A DNA stretch of 64,000 bases from Takakia lepidozioides (taxonomy: Eukaryota; Streptophyta; Takakiopsida; Takakiales; Takakiaceae), in NCBI GenBank assembly GCA_030704615.1, contig CM060733.1, positions 75,492,907 through 75,556,906 on the forward strand. Reading direction: 5' to 3'. The notes beneath the pieces were generated by a model. It was given only the letters and a program-made list of their open reading frames with translations. It ran no database searches and had not been told where the DNA came from. Positions 11,107-22,469 of this stretch are shown piece after piece. Positions within the stretch are counted from its first letter, which is position 1; each line of letters begins with the position of its first letter. The position numbers and the translations under genes are program-made.

Positions 11107-13962
11107 TCAATGCTTCTTTCGCTTTTGAGATCGTCCTTCGAAAGCTGCAACCGCCTCGGATGCGTTTCCCATTTCTGAGGCACGCACCCAAAATGCCTCC
11201 ACATGATGATAGCCCTTCCATTTCACGAGATACTCCGTTTCTCAATTCTTGAACCTCCTCGACTTAAGCACTGCCTCCACCTCGTACTCAGGTTCATTTT
11301 CATGATCCAACAGCACAGGTGGCGGACGCAACACTTGATGCCGATTCAGACGCGCTTCATTTTTGAAGTAAGGCTTCAAAAGGGAGACGTGGAATACCGG
11401 ATGCACCTTGCTGTTTGCCGGCAGCTCCAATTCATACACATCCTCATTCATAACCTTCCGGATGCGAAAGGGTCCTGCATACGGAGGTACGAACTTCGGA
11501 CTCATTTTCGGAGGTAGTCGGAAATTCTTGATGTTCAACCAGACCTCCGTGTCTGCCTCAAACTTAACTTCCCTCCGCTTCCGATTTGCCTGTCTTTCAT
11601 ACCGTTTCCTAGCTTTGGCAATGTTGTACTTTGCGAGCTTCAACAAATGCTCGCGTTCTTCCAGTACCGCCACTGCTGCCGATTCATCGACGTCCTGGGC
11701 GGCCCAACTTGTCGGCACCAGAGGTGCTTTTCCATAGACCAATATGAAAGGGAAAACTCCCGTTGCGGAGTGTTTTGTGTTATTATAACAAAACGCTGTC
11801 GCGTCCAAGTGCTCCACCCAGTCTGATTGGTCTGCTGACATGTAATTCCGCAAGATCTGCTTCACCACGGAATTCACTCTTTCCGTTTGGCCGTCCGTCG
11901 TAGGTCGGAAGGCGGTGCTCATCTTGAGCCTCGTCCCCATCTTCTTTCAAAGTGCCCTCCAAAATTTACTCGTAAACTTTGGATCACGGTCCGAGACAAT
12001 ATCCTTCAGGAGTCCATGATGCTTGAAGACGTGGGCGCAGTAAAGTCACCCCGTCTCCTTGGTGGGGATGAAATGGCCCATTTTTACTGAACCTATCCAC
12101 CACCACCATGATCGCATCGAATCCTTTTAACAGCGGCATAGCAGTCATGAAATCCATCGAGACACTTTCCCAAGACCCCTCTGGAATCGGCAAGGGTTGT
12201 AACAGCCCCGCTTGCTTTTTGTACTCGCTCCGGTTTTGTTGGCATGTGGTGCATGTCTTGACATACTCCTCGGCCTCCTCCCTCAGTTTGGGTCAGAAAT
12301 ACTTTTTCTTCAAGAGTGTCACGGTGCGCTTGGCTCCGTCATGGCCCGCAAGCGGGCCATCATGGCATTCTCTCAAGAAACTATCTTTGATCCATCCCTT
12401 CGGCACGTAGAGACGCTTTTGCTTGTACCGGACCAGTCCATTTTGCAAGCGGAACTGCGATTTCACCCCCATCCTCAAGTCTCGCATCACGGACTTCGCC
12501 ATCTCATCCTTCTGGTAAGCCTTCCGGATCTTTCTTTGGAGCACCGTCTCGCCCCTGTACACCAACATGAGTTGCTGCTTTCGGCCACCACATTGTCCCG
12601 TCCCGGTTTGTACTGGATATCCACGTCAAACACCGCCAAAGTGTCTTGTCACCTAAGTTGTTTTGGGGACAACTTAGGCTGTGTGGAAAAATACTTCACC
12701 ATGAATACCTTCACCGGGTTGGAACCAACATAGTGGCGCCAAAACTCAAGGCAATGCACCACCGCCTTCATCTTTTTCTCGTGCGTCGACCACTGTTGCT
12801 CCACTTCATTCAATTTCTTACTTTCGTAAGCCACTGGACATCCATCTTGCATAAGTACACCCCCATGAATCTCAAACGGACGGTCGAACTCCGGGATTTT
12901 CAAGACTGGAACTTCCGCCATCTGCTGCTTCAACTCGGCAAAAGCTTGGCCACAAAAGGTATTCCATACCCATATTTTGGATTTACACAGAAGGTCTGAC
13001 AGCGGCCCCGCGATCTTGGCAAAATTTCTCACATACTTTCGGTAATAGGAGCCGAGTCCTAGGAAGGATCGTACTCTCGGGACCGAAGTCGGAGGCTCCC
13101 AGTCCAAGATCACCCTCACCTTTCTGTCATCCATTTTGATCCCATCCTGTGTAATCACATGCCCCAAGAACTCCACTTTTGTGACCCTGAATTCGCACTT
13201 TGAAGCTTTGGCATACTGCTTCCCTTCCCGTAATTTCTAGAACACCCTTTTGAGGTGCTCCAGGTGCTCCTTCTTTGTTTTCGAGTACACCAAGATGTCG
13301 TCGATGTACACGATCACAAAGTCATCCAGCCACTCCTGGAAAAGGCTGTTCATCAGCGTGCTAAAGGTCGCAGGTGCGTTGGTGAGCCCAAAAGGCATCA
13401 CCAAAAACTCATATGAACCATATCTTGTCCTGCACGCGGTCTTCTCATCATCTCATTCCGCCACTCGAATTTGATGATAGCCGGAGCGCAAATCGATCCA
13501 GCTAAAATATTTCACTCCTGCCAACCGATCGAAAAGGTCGTCGATCCTTGGCAAAGGGTACCGGTTCTTGATAGTCATCTTATTCAGAGCCCTGTAATCG
13601 ACACACATCCGCAGTGTCCCATCCTTCTTGTCTGCGAATAGCACCGGGGCTCCGTAAGATGACTTACTCGGCCGGATGTACCCCTTTGACATTAGATCCT
13701 TGAGCTGAGTCTTCAGCTCGACCAACTCTCTATGGCTCAACTGGTAGGGCGCCTTGGCAGGCGGCTCTGATCCCGGTATCACCTCAATCTTGTGGTCAAC
13801 TCCCCTTCGCGGTGGCAAACCGCTTGGTAAATCCTCTGGCATCACATCCTGGTATTTCTCCAAGATCCCCTTGATCCAATCTGGGCTCGGCTCCCCATCG
13901 CCTTCTCCTTTCACTTGTCTTATGTAAAGCAAAAACTGGGGTTCGTGTGGCTCCCCACTCAT
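11107..13962 (-). mobile_element. Decayed Ty3/gypsy chromovirus pol (RT, RNase H, integrase, chromodomain)
   Basis: Read right to left on the minus strand, the order is reverse transcriptase (from 13962; [32 protein letters not shown], and YIDD near 13300), RNase H (GLGSYYRKYVRNFA onwards, 13176-12649), the integrase HHCC zinc module (12568-12293), the integrase core (DFMTAMPLLKGFDAIMVVVDRFS, then RPTTDGQTERVN, 12193-11800) and a C-terminal chromodomain (YEVEAVLKSRR, then EYLVKWKGYHHVEAFW in another frame), ending near 11107. This order defines chromoviruses. Frame changes at several points show it is inactive. Gag and protease are missing: RT begins right where direct repeat copy 2 starts, which suggests an internal deletion. 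Confidence 0.93.
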
Positions 13963-14464
13963 TGGTCGCTTTCCGGCTCGTTCGCTTACTCATTAGTTTT
14001 TGGTCACCAACAGGCTTGCACCGTTCTCGGGGTTACTACTCCTTATATATACTTCTGTGACTGTCCGCAGGGGTTTCACAAACAACCATGCCATTTTATG
14101 GCGAACCACCACGAAGACCTTCAACTCCCGGTGATGAGTCGCGGTGAGTCTTGGCCCACCCACCACGGCCCCATTGGACCGTGATGAACCCCAAGACTCC
14201 CCACGACTGCCACCACAAGGTCTCCGCCCCATGGTGAGTCCTATGCCACCCCCACTAAGTCCCGCTAAGCTACCACCACCCCTTGTGGAGCCACCCCCAC
14301 CGCAACCCGGTGTGCGGGGCTCCACCTAGTGAGCGCCTCCGCCTCCTTGAGTGCCTTGGGCACTCAAGGGTGCTTCAGCCCCCCGTACCTATCGCTGCCA
14401 CTGCCCCCACCACAGGGGCAGCCCCTCCTGCGTCCCGACCCCCTGCCCTCAAGGCAAAGGGCCG
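13950..14464. repeat. Direct repeat copy 2 (LTR-like)
   Basis: This is the partner of 9717-10232. It abuts, and slightly overlaps, the 5' end of the minus-strand RT reading frame, so it may be the 5' LTR joined to pol after loss of gag-protease. The long proline- and glycine-rich ORFs here are composition artefacts of CCACC/GGTGG-rich DNA. Confidence 0.7.
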
Positions 14465-14973
14465 CGACAGCTATGCTCATGTCCTACCACCCCCCCTACA
14501 GACGAGGTATAACCAAATTTTTTCCAAAAATTTTGAAAAATTAGGAGAATGTGGGTAGTCACTCACATCATGAGGCATGTTGATCATGATGAATTTTAAC
14601 TCAATTGGCTCAGCCACTTAAGAATTTTGATAAGATTGGCAAAAAGAAACATGACACTTGGAGATAAGTCTTCATGATTCATGGCTTCACACTACAGAGG
14701 AGGCTGCACAGAGCAAGGGAGGAGATGGAGCCATATCTGCAAAGAGGTGGAGAGATTCGAGAGGCCTCGTTCGGTTTCGTCGATTTGGGCCTGCTACTAC
14801 CATGGCCCCAAATTTGTTGTGTTTTATCCGTTGAGGTAGCAAATATAGAGAGATGATAGGGCATGTTGGCGTGGACACAATCTAGTTTGAAAGTGTGTAG
14901 TAGACAAGACCCAATTTTCAACCAATCAGAGAGCTTAGTTGTTTGTCCGGTCACTAGTTTGGAACCGCCCTAA
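14465..14973. other. Intergenic, nothing recognised
   Basis: Short ORFs here have no recognisable similarity. Confidence 0.4.
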
Positions 14974-15362
14974 GACCATCCCCACCGGTGGCTCGGTATA
15001 TGGATACATCAATTGCCTTTTATTGAGGCATGTGCAGAGTGTGTAAGAAAATGGGGGGGATGCAGGCGGAATGCTCCCCACCGCTGGCACGGCAAATTTC
15101 CCGCCAACCTCCCGCTCAACCTCTCGCTCGCCAACGCCTCACATGTGGGATGCTCGCTTGACTCCACATGTGTCTGACGTTGACTTGCGTGAGACATAGA
15201 GGGCCCGGCCGGCAAGGTTCCGGGTCCGTAGACAATTTGGAGTGCACGGAACCTTACCGAGCGTTGTAGCGTGCACCGGTGGGGCATGGTTCTTGTGGTT
15301 TTTCCCTCTAACACTGAATTTTGCCGCTTCCGTGGCTGATAGCGGGCCGAGTGGGGATGCTC
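14974..15362. mobile_element. Harbinger-like MITE (389 bp)
   Basis: The left end GACCATCCCCACCGGTGG pairs with the right end GAGTGGGGATGCTC as imperfect terminal inverted repeats, flanked on both sides by TAA (14971-14973 and 15363-15365). A 3-bp TWA duplication and GAGCATC-type ends are typical of PIF/Harbinger-derived MITEs. There is no coding capacity. Confidence 0.7.
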
Positions 15363-15436
15363 TAAAGGGCGTTGTTGCAGACGACCATGGAACCATGTTA
15401 ACTCACACGCTCGACGAATCAGAATCCAATGTTGCG

Positions 15437-15518
15437 ACCGCTCAAGGTCGCACGAGGAAGTGGCATGTTATTTAAATTAATTAACAAATGTTGCGACCAC
15501 CCTCATGCTGGTGGTCGC
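15437..15518. repeat. GCGACC hairpins
   Basis: Two hairpins with GCGACC / GGTCGC arms occur here. The second, at 15493-15518, has a perfect 9-bp stem (GCGACCACC / GGTGGTCGC). The same arm sequence forms the repeats at 33.86-33.99 kb, so both loci probably carry subterminal repeats of one DNA-transposon family. Confidence 0.6.
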
Positions 15519-15930
15519 AGATATTAAAAAGGCCCCGGCCGCACCTGGCTGCTAAGCGGCCTGCTAAGCTAGCCGGCAGCCATTAACGGCGTGGTGACGG
15601 CCGCACCTGCACGTTAGGGACCCCTACTAGTTAGCATGCTCCTAGCTGCCGTTAAAAACCACAAAGGACTCCTCTGACATTTAGCACGTCCTCCCCCCAG
15701 GTGGTAAATCACGGTCACCGACTAAAACTCGGGCAGTCGATCAGTTGATCTTGCGCGCAACAGAGGCATGCAGCATCTCCCCTTCTGTGATCTCTCCTTG
15801 CGATCTCTCCCTTTCTCCCTCCCTTCCCCTCTTCCCTCTCTCTGCCTCCCTCTCTTTCATCATCTCTCTCAATCCATCTCCTTCTGTTCTTGTTCTTTCT
15901 TGTTTTTTGCTCATGGCATCATGCCAACAG

Positions 15931-16444
15931 AAAAGCGCACTATGGCTGCATGGTTGACCTTCTTGGTCGTGCAGGGCACCTGAATGAGGCTGAGGAGCTT
16001 ATAAATAAGATGCCATATCCAGACACCACAGTATGGGGCGCATTGCTTGGTGCTTGCAGAGTCCATGGCCAAGTGGAGCTAGCAGAATATGCCGCGGAGT
16101 ATGTTCTCAAGCTGGAACCATAAAATTCAGCAGTGTTGACAAGGAGAGAAGTTGGCAAGATATGTATATGACACACAGTTTGTCGTAGGCAATGTGGATC
16201 AGATGAGGAATTGGCCCTACCCACTGAAGCAAAAGCTTGGCACTGCTACGGGGGTAATCAGCACACCCCCTGGGACACCAGTCTGCATAAGCCAGAACCT
16301 TCGCACATGTGGCAGTAGTCACACTGCCATCAAGTTCATGTGCAAGATTTAGCTAAAGACTGCTGGAAGAGATGCTGGAAGAGATTCCCATATATTTCAT
16401 TACTTGGGGCATGTTCTAAAGGGTATTATTGGTGATGATATGTG
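15931..16444 (+). pseudogene. PPR-DYW (RNA editing factor) C-terminal relic
   Basis: PLS-class PPR proteins with a DYW deaminase edit organellar RNAs. The first part, to the TAA at 16121, reads [20 protein letters not shown] then [20 protein letters not shown] and KLEP, a standard last PPR/E1 region. After the stop, another frame from about 16152 gives VYDTQFVVGNVD, GVISTPPGTPVCISQNLRTC and HTAIKF, which are DYW-domain landmarks. A further stretch to the TGA at 16444 still resembles the DYW C-terminus but ends GDDM rather than GDYW. The catalytic HSE is not present where expected. The gene is broken by a stop and frame changes. An AG just before 15931 may be an old splice acceptor. The PPR repeats upstream are absent. 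Confidence 0.88.
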
Positions 16445-16773
16445 AAACCCCGGCTCATCTACTTGCTTTGAACCTAGCATAAGATTGGTCTTCAAATTAT
16501 TTGTGGCTGTCCTTAAAGAACAACCACCAGTTGAATCAGATATCTCTACAACAAACACTTGCACATTTTCCACAGATCCACCACAATCTGACTGCTGCTT
16601 ATGTTTGCATCCATTTCCTCCATTTCCTAATGCATGCACCAAGCAACATAGGTTTCGCAGGTTTCGCCTCGTGGAGTCAAGCAGTTCCCACGGGCTCCGT
16701 CCACCATAGCCGCCGGGAAGACGGGCGGGAGGACGTGTGGGCAGCCCGAAAAAACTTGTTTTTGCGCTCCTGT

Positions 16774-16801
16774 TAACAAACTGCCGCGCGGCAGTTTGTT
16801 A
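16774..16801. repeat. Perfect 28-bp palindrome
   Basis: TAACAAACTGCCGC is followed directly by its reverse complement GCGGCAGTTTGTTA, with no loop. It lies inside the GC-rich inverted-repeat unit. Confidence 0.85.
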
Positions 16802-16908
16802 GCAGCCAAGTGCGGCTGCCATCCATTTTCATGCCGGGCCTGCTAGCTAACCGGCGCGCTAGCTGCAGCTAGTGGCCTATTAGATAACCGGCTGGTGCGG
16901 CCGGGGCC

Positions 16909-18390
16909 TTAGGTGGCTACTAAAACACTTGTGGGCCCAACGTGTCCCCCGGTGCCTCCCAACCAACCTGACCATATAAGGTTATTATTTTTATATGTGT
17001 TTAACAATGTTTACCTTCCAAATGGTTGGTCCTTGCAAAAACTAAGGAAAAGAAGAAGGAGAAGAAAAAGAACTCTAGATAATTGCCAGGTGGTGTGATG
17101 GGCACTCCTAATCAATCCCCCCCCCCCAAAGCAACCGGCCCCCAAGAAGAATCACCCCTAGAAATGAGAAACGGTGATTCCATGGAGAATTTCCATCCCC
17201 CCCCCCCCCCCCCAATCATGGCCTCAATTGCCACGTGGCCCACGACATAGTACATAGTAATTAATATTAAATTCACATGAAAATGTCAGAATTCATTCCA
17301 TCTCCAAAAACCTAACTAACTTTGGGTGAAAATCAATAGAATTTTGTAAGGAGGCGGCCCGAGCCCGCTATAGAAAAAGAACGACAAAGTGCTCGCTGTT
17401 TGTGGAGGGAGTCTTTTTTGCGCCCCTTATTAGCAACGGACGATTCCGTGGGCTCGCCCCTAACAGAATCGTCTATCTAAGCCAGTAGCGCCTCTTTAAT
17501 CCGGGCCGCTTGGCGGCTGCCATTGATGATGGGACTTGGTGGTGTAACTTGTCATACTTAGTCAACTACTATCCCTGTCCGAGATGGACTCTCGAAAAGG
17601 ACCTTGTTTGTGTCGGTTGGGGGGTGTGGTGATGTTTTTTTTGTTCCTGTGTTGGTTATTTGTGGTCTGAAAGAACCCCACCTGACTACAACCTTTGACT
17701 AGGACTAGGTACTAACTGGTCGGTTGGTAGTCACGTTCCAGCTTGTGTTTGTTGGTAATAAGTGCTATAAAGGAACAGACAAGGGTGTATTGGCTTTGAA
17801 GCATGACATAGCAGTGCACAATGTCAGGTGTCTACATCCTGTCGAGCCAGTTCCCTCCTCTCCAAGCCTCCCGGAGTCCCACAGATTGGCTCTTCCCATA
17901 GTGTTGGGTTGCCTGACCTTCCCAAACTGGCCAAATGAATTGGGGTACATAGTAATAATTTATAATCGTTACGTGAAGTGTCCAAACTTCTGATGTCAAT
18001 ATACCATCGAGTTCCTAATGTAACAATGCACATGAGTGATCCAAGGTGGCCATCATTTTCTATTAAAGAGATATTTTTCTTGATGACAAAAACGAAAATA
18101 GATGCACAATATGATAGTTGTGGTATGAAATCATCTACATTAGTATGTGGATTTGGAATTCGATCCCTTATGCTACTTTCGGGCTAGGGCTTTGCCTCTG
18201 TAATAAAATAAAAAGGATTGTAACAGTCACAATATTGTGTATATCTTCACTTTGGATTCTGTCAAAAATTACTCCATATCCATATTACGTCGAATACTCC
18301 ATATCCATATTACGTCGAAATGAAACAGCAAAAACTGCATGGGAGAAGTAATTTTGAGCAGAAAAAACAGCGGTGCATACACAAAGGAAG
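16909..18390. other. Intergenic with two poly-C tracts
   Basis: No gene is recognised. Runs of 11 C (17117-17127) and 17 C (17197-17213) bracket ~70 bp. Such runs are prone to length errors. Confidence 0.45.
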
Positions 18391-18398
18391 GACAACAC

Positions 18399-19133
18399 CA
18401 GTGTTGTGCTGGTATGTGCCAGTCGGCCAGGGTATGTGCACTGGTATGAGTAAGAGTATTGTACAACATACCAGTTGGGTATGTCTTGGGGCATATACCC
18501 CGGCTATACCCTGGAGCCCGGGTTTTGAACACTGGACCTAACCCCCTACCGACCATACCAGTCTAAGTATGAACTATCATTCATACTGGGCTTGAGACCC
18601 GTATTGAGGATTGATTAACCCAAGCTAGCATGGGTATGTGTAATGATACAATTTTTTTGTGCTTATCCTCATTCACATTTGTGCAATGTAAAAAATAGCA
18701 CTATATCTTTGGGCTCCTAGACGCAGGCATCGCTGATTTGACAACGTATCACCATAACATAACCATGTACCAAAATAACCATGTACCAAAAGTATAAATT
18801 TATAACTAACAACAGGGGTTTGTGGCTACAAATATTATAAACATGTAAAAATAACATGAAGTTTATCTTTAAATACCATATATATAATGTAATTGTCGAA
18901 GATACCATCCATTAAAAATATAACTATACCATTGTACATACTGCCCTAGTATGTCATTTGAGTTGTTGTCATACCCATGCCTAGGACAAGGGTATCTCAA
19001 AATTCGAAATACCCATACCCATCCTATAACCTACCCTGGCCAGTCCTAATCTACCCCGGGCCCTACCAGTTGGATCCAACAGCCAAGTTGGACCTACTGG
19101 TATGTCCATCTTGGCATACCCGACTGGTCCTAG
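18399..19133. mobile_element. Putative non-autonomous hAT-like element packed with GGTATG motifs
   Basis: The left end begins CAGTGTTGTGCTGGTATG, and GACAACAC stands both immediately before it (18391-18398) and at 19134-19141, as expected for an 8-bp duplication. The right terminus is diverged, and GACAACAC is itself the complement of the terminal GTGTTGT, so the boundary is ambiguous. GGTATG and CATACC occur many times near both ends, echoing the motif packing of the 7.1-kb element. Non-coding. Confidence 0.55.
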
Positions 19134-19141
19134 GACAACAC

Positions 19142-20323
19142 CTCCCAAGGAAGCATAAATTATGGTATCTCTTCATCTCGATCCCCAGGGACTACTCGTG
19201 GCTACTACCTTCTATTGGAAGATGGACACTTTGAACCCTAATCACCTAGGTTATGCATAGACAAGGCAGAAACTTCCAACCACTAGGATACTTGTTCTAG
19301 TCCTCTGCATACACATGTATATCCTAGTGACCATGAATAACTCTTCATATAACATATTTTACATAAGATCCCCGTATACATAAATAAATGTCACCCTCAT
19401 CCCTTGACATGCATTGGCAGCCTTGCCTCTCCATCGCTCTCTCTTGGCTATACCTCACTTGCCTACTATCAACCAACTCCCCCAACTGGCCATCCTCACA
19501 ATTTGGGACCACCTCTGAGCTTCACTACAATATAGAAAGACACCCAATTGTCCTATGGGGCCGCATGCAGCCCCATATACACCCTCTACATGTCCACCCC
19601 GCTTCATCTCGTTTTAACTTTGGAGCGACTTGGGGAACATATTGGGAGGATAGCTCTCATAAAAGTCAAGTCTTACCCATTGGAGGAGTTAGAGTATATA
19701 TGATGTTGATCTACTTCATGTCAAGGTCGACAGCCTACACACCATCACAATATTGGAGTATATTGGAGGTAGTTTTTGAATAAGGCCTGGAAGATGGCAT
19801 GCTCTTGTGGCAACCATTATCTTCCCAAGTGTTATTGCTCTTGTAAGCTCATTGATAACCTTCCTAAAGGCATTTTTTTTGCTAAACCAAATTATTACAT
19901 TTAACTTTCAATGGAATTGCTTGTGTGGGACTCAGTCAACCGCTGTTGGGAGGTTTGACACAAATTACCTGCATGAAGGTTGTAAACAACTTTATGCTAC
20001 CTGGTTGTTCATGTAGAGAAGAAAGAAAGTCACATTGGGATGCAGACCCATGGACCTGACAGCTCTCTTGCTGACTGTGATGCAGATCATGTCTGAGAGC
20101 TCTCTCTTCTCCTCGAGTCACCGACTGTGATTGAGTACAAGTAAACCTCTCTGCTGATTTGTTGGTGGGGCCAAGGTGGGTGGAGTTTCTCAGTGGGTTG
20201 TGCCTCTGATCAGTGAAGAACCCAGATCGACATCTTGCGCTAGTGTGGTGGAATATGTAGACTGCAGGGAGTCGAGAGAGAGAGCAGGATTGAAGCTAAG
20301 TAGATGAAGAGGAGGGCCAGCTG
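19142..20323. other. Upstream region of the P450 gene
   Basis: No gene is recognised. A 131-codon plus-strand ORF at 19388-19783 has no identifiable domain. The last few hundred bases presumably hold the P450 promoter and 5' UTR. Confidence 0.4.
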
Positions 20324-22469
20324 ATGGAGGGTAGCATGGAAGAATCAAGCCAGCTAGATGATGAAGGAGCTACTTGGTGGGCTGGGCATCAGAGTGTGGG
20401 GATGCTGGTGTTGGCGGGCATGCTCGGCGTCGTTGCAGTGTACACTCTCCTGCTGAGAAAGCCCGGTGGACAGCTACCACCAGGGCCGCGCCCATGGCCG
20501 ATTCTCGGCAATCTTCCATTGTTGGGTAAGATTCCGCACCAGGCATTGGCACGCCTGGCGGAGAAATACGGACCGATGATGTACCTGCGGCTCGGGTCAA
20601 CTCACACTATCGTAGTATCCTCTCCTAAATTGGCAGAAGAGTTTCTCAGGACACAAGATCACGTGTTTATACACCGTCCAAAGAAGTTGGCTTCATATAT
20701 TCTTCACGGCAAATGCAAAAATCTTATGTCTTCTTCAGGCCCTTATTGGCGCCATATGCGCAAGATTTGCACGCTTGAGCTCCTCAGTCCCAGACGCGTG
20801 GAATCCTTTCGACCTGCGAGGACAGAGGAGTTAACGGCTACACTAAAGGCCATCTTGGAGGAGTCGCAGGAGGGAAAAGTCGTGGATCTTAACTTCCAAC
20901 TTTGGTCTCTCGCAATTAACAACATGACCCGCATGATGCTCAACAAAAGGTGACTTCGAACCCAAGTGTGCAATCTTAATACTCTATTATCATGTACTTG
21001 CGACTTCATATCTTCTTGATAAAGGCTAGTACTTAGCAGGGCATGCCTTCGGATATTCTGGACCAACATCATTGGGAGAAGAACCTGGCATATATTGCTG
21101 GGTTTTGATATCAGTACTGCAGCAACCGCCAAGGAGATTTGAAGGAATCTGGCATGAATAGTTGACAGTGGAGCTCAGTGTGAAATTGTGAAGTTTCCTC
21201 CTGGAACCAGACTAGTCTGATAACGATCAGCTCCACCTTGACGCATCGGTATATAAATGATTCCTCAAGAAATCTGACAAGCCTGGCACTCATTTCCCGT
21301 ATTCCCAATGTCAGGTACTTCGGGTCGGATGTGGGAGGCTGGAAGGAGGCCCAAAACTTCAAAGAAATTATTGAAAAATTACACCACTGGATGGGGGTCT
21401 TTATTATTGGTGACTACAATCCCTCCTTCCGGTGGGTGTCAAAGTTGCAAGGTGTCGACGCAGCTATGACGAAGATGAATGTGGAGCTTGTAAGTTTTCT
21501 TCAGCACTTGATCGAGGAGCACAGACAAGCTGCAACAATCAATAAAAAGAGCAATACTGATTCACCAACAGATTTTGTTGACGTGCTGCTGTCTATGCCT
21601 AAAGAAGATGGGAGTGACAATCTGTCGGATGAATCCATACGAGTATTGATTCTGGTAAGTTTTCAATTGGTGCACGCTTCTTGATGCCACGTCAAGACAG
21701 TTTTTGGTGGAAGTTCCAGCTCAAGCTTTATAGATGGTCTGTTGACTTGCGGGATTCACCTCTGCATGCAGAAGTTGGAAGTTAAGACTAGCAAACCGCA
21801 GTAGGGGATTCAGTTATGTTCGTGTTGGTATGTATGCAGGGTTTGCTGGCTGCTGGATCCGACACAGCCTACATCACGATAGAGTGGGCTATGGCTGAGC
21901 TCTTGCGGCGACCTGATGTCATGCAGCAAGTACAGGCTGAGCTGGATGCTCTGGTAGGGAGCACTCGCCTTGTGGAGGAAACAGACCTCCCACATCTCAA
22001 GCACCTGCAAGCTGTTATAAAGGAGACCTTCCGCCTCCACCCCCCAGCTCCACTCATGGCTCCCCATGTGTCTCATGAGGCATGCCATGTTGCGGGATAC
22101 AATCTTCCGGCCAAGACCAGCGTGGTTGTCAACCTGTGGGCTATTGGGCGAGATCCTTCCGTCTGGGAGAGACCCCTTTTGTTTGAACCTGACAGATTTT
22201 TGCAGCATCCTGAGATCGATGTGAAAGGCCAGGACTTCCAGCTTTTGCCTTTTGGATCGGGGAGAAGGGGATGCCCAGGACTGTCCCTGGGACTGCTATT
22301 GGTGCAGATAGCCTTAGCTCGCCTTCTTCAAACCTTCAATTGGTCGCTCCCACAACAGCAGGATCCCAGCACTTTGGACATGTCGGAACACTTTGCACTA
22401 ACTGTTGGTAGGGCACAACCTCTGCATGTTCTTGCACAGCCCCGGTTACCTGCTCACTTATACAGTTGA
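20324..22469 (+). CDS. Cytochrome P450, CYP71-clan (A-type)
   Basis: This is a membrane-bound haem monooxygenase, expected on the cytosolic face of the ER and fed electrons by P450 reductase. The three exons are 20324-20949, 21315-21654 and 21840-22469, with GT-AG borders and matching phases, giving 531 residues, normal for the family. Visible in order are an N-terminal membrane anchor (about 26-45), the proline hinge LPPGPRPWPILGNLP, WRHMRK of helix C, the I-helix AAGSDT at the start of exon 3, the K-helix KETFRLHP, FEPDRF and the haem loop FGSGRRGCPG with the cysteine ligand. All key residues are present and the frame is intact, so it is probably functional. The substrate cannot be told from sequence; phenylpropanoid, flavonoid or terpenoid chemistry is possible. 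It is the only plus-strand conserved gene here and has no metabolic cluster partner nearby. Confidence 0.94.

Larger units (their letters stand above)
15531..16908. mobile_element. GC-rich inverted-repeat unit enclosing a PPR-DYW relic
   Basis: GGCCCCGGCCGCACC at 15531-15545 is perfectly inverted at 16894-16908 (15 bp), with looser similarity extending inward. The arms are GC-rich, while the interior holds a pyrimidine-rich leader (15.78-15.9 kb) and a broken PPR-DYW gene. This layout resembles gene-fragment-carrying transposons of the Pack type. No transposase and no unambiguous target duplication are seen, so the inverted repeat could instead be two flanking insertions. Confidence 0.5.
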
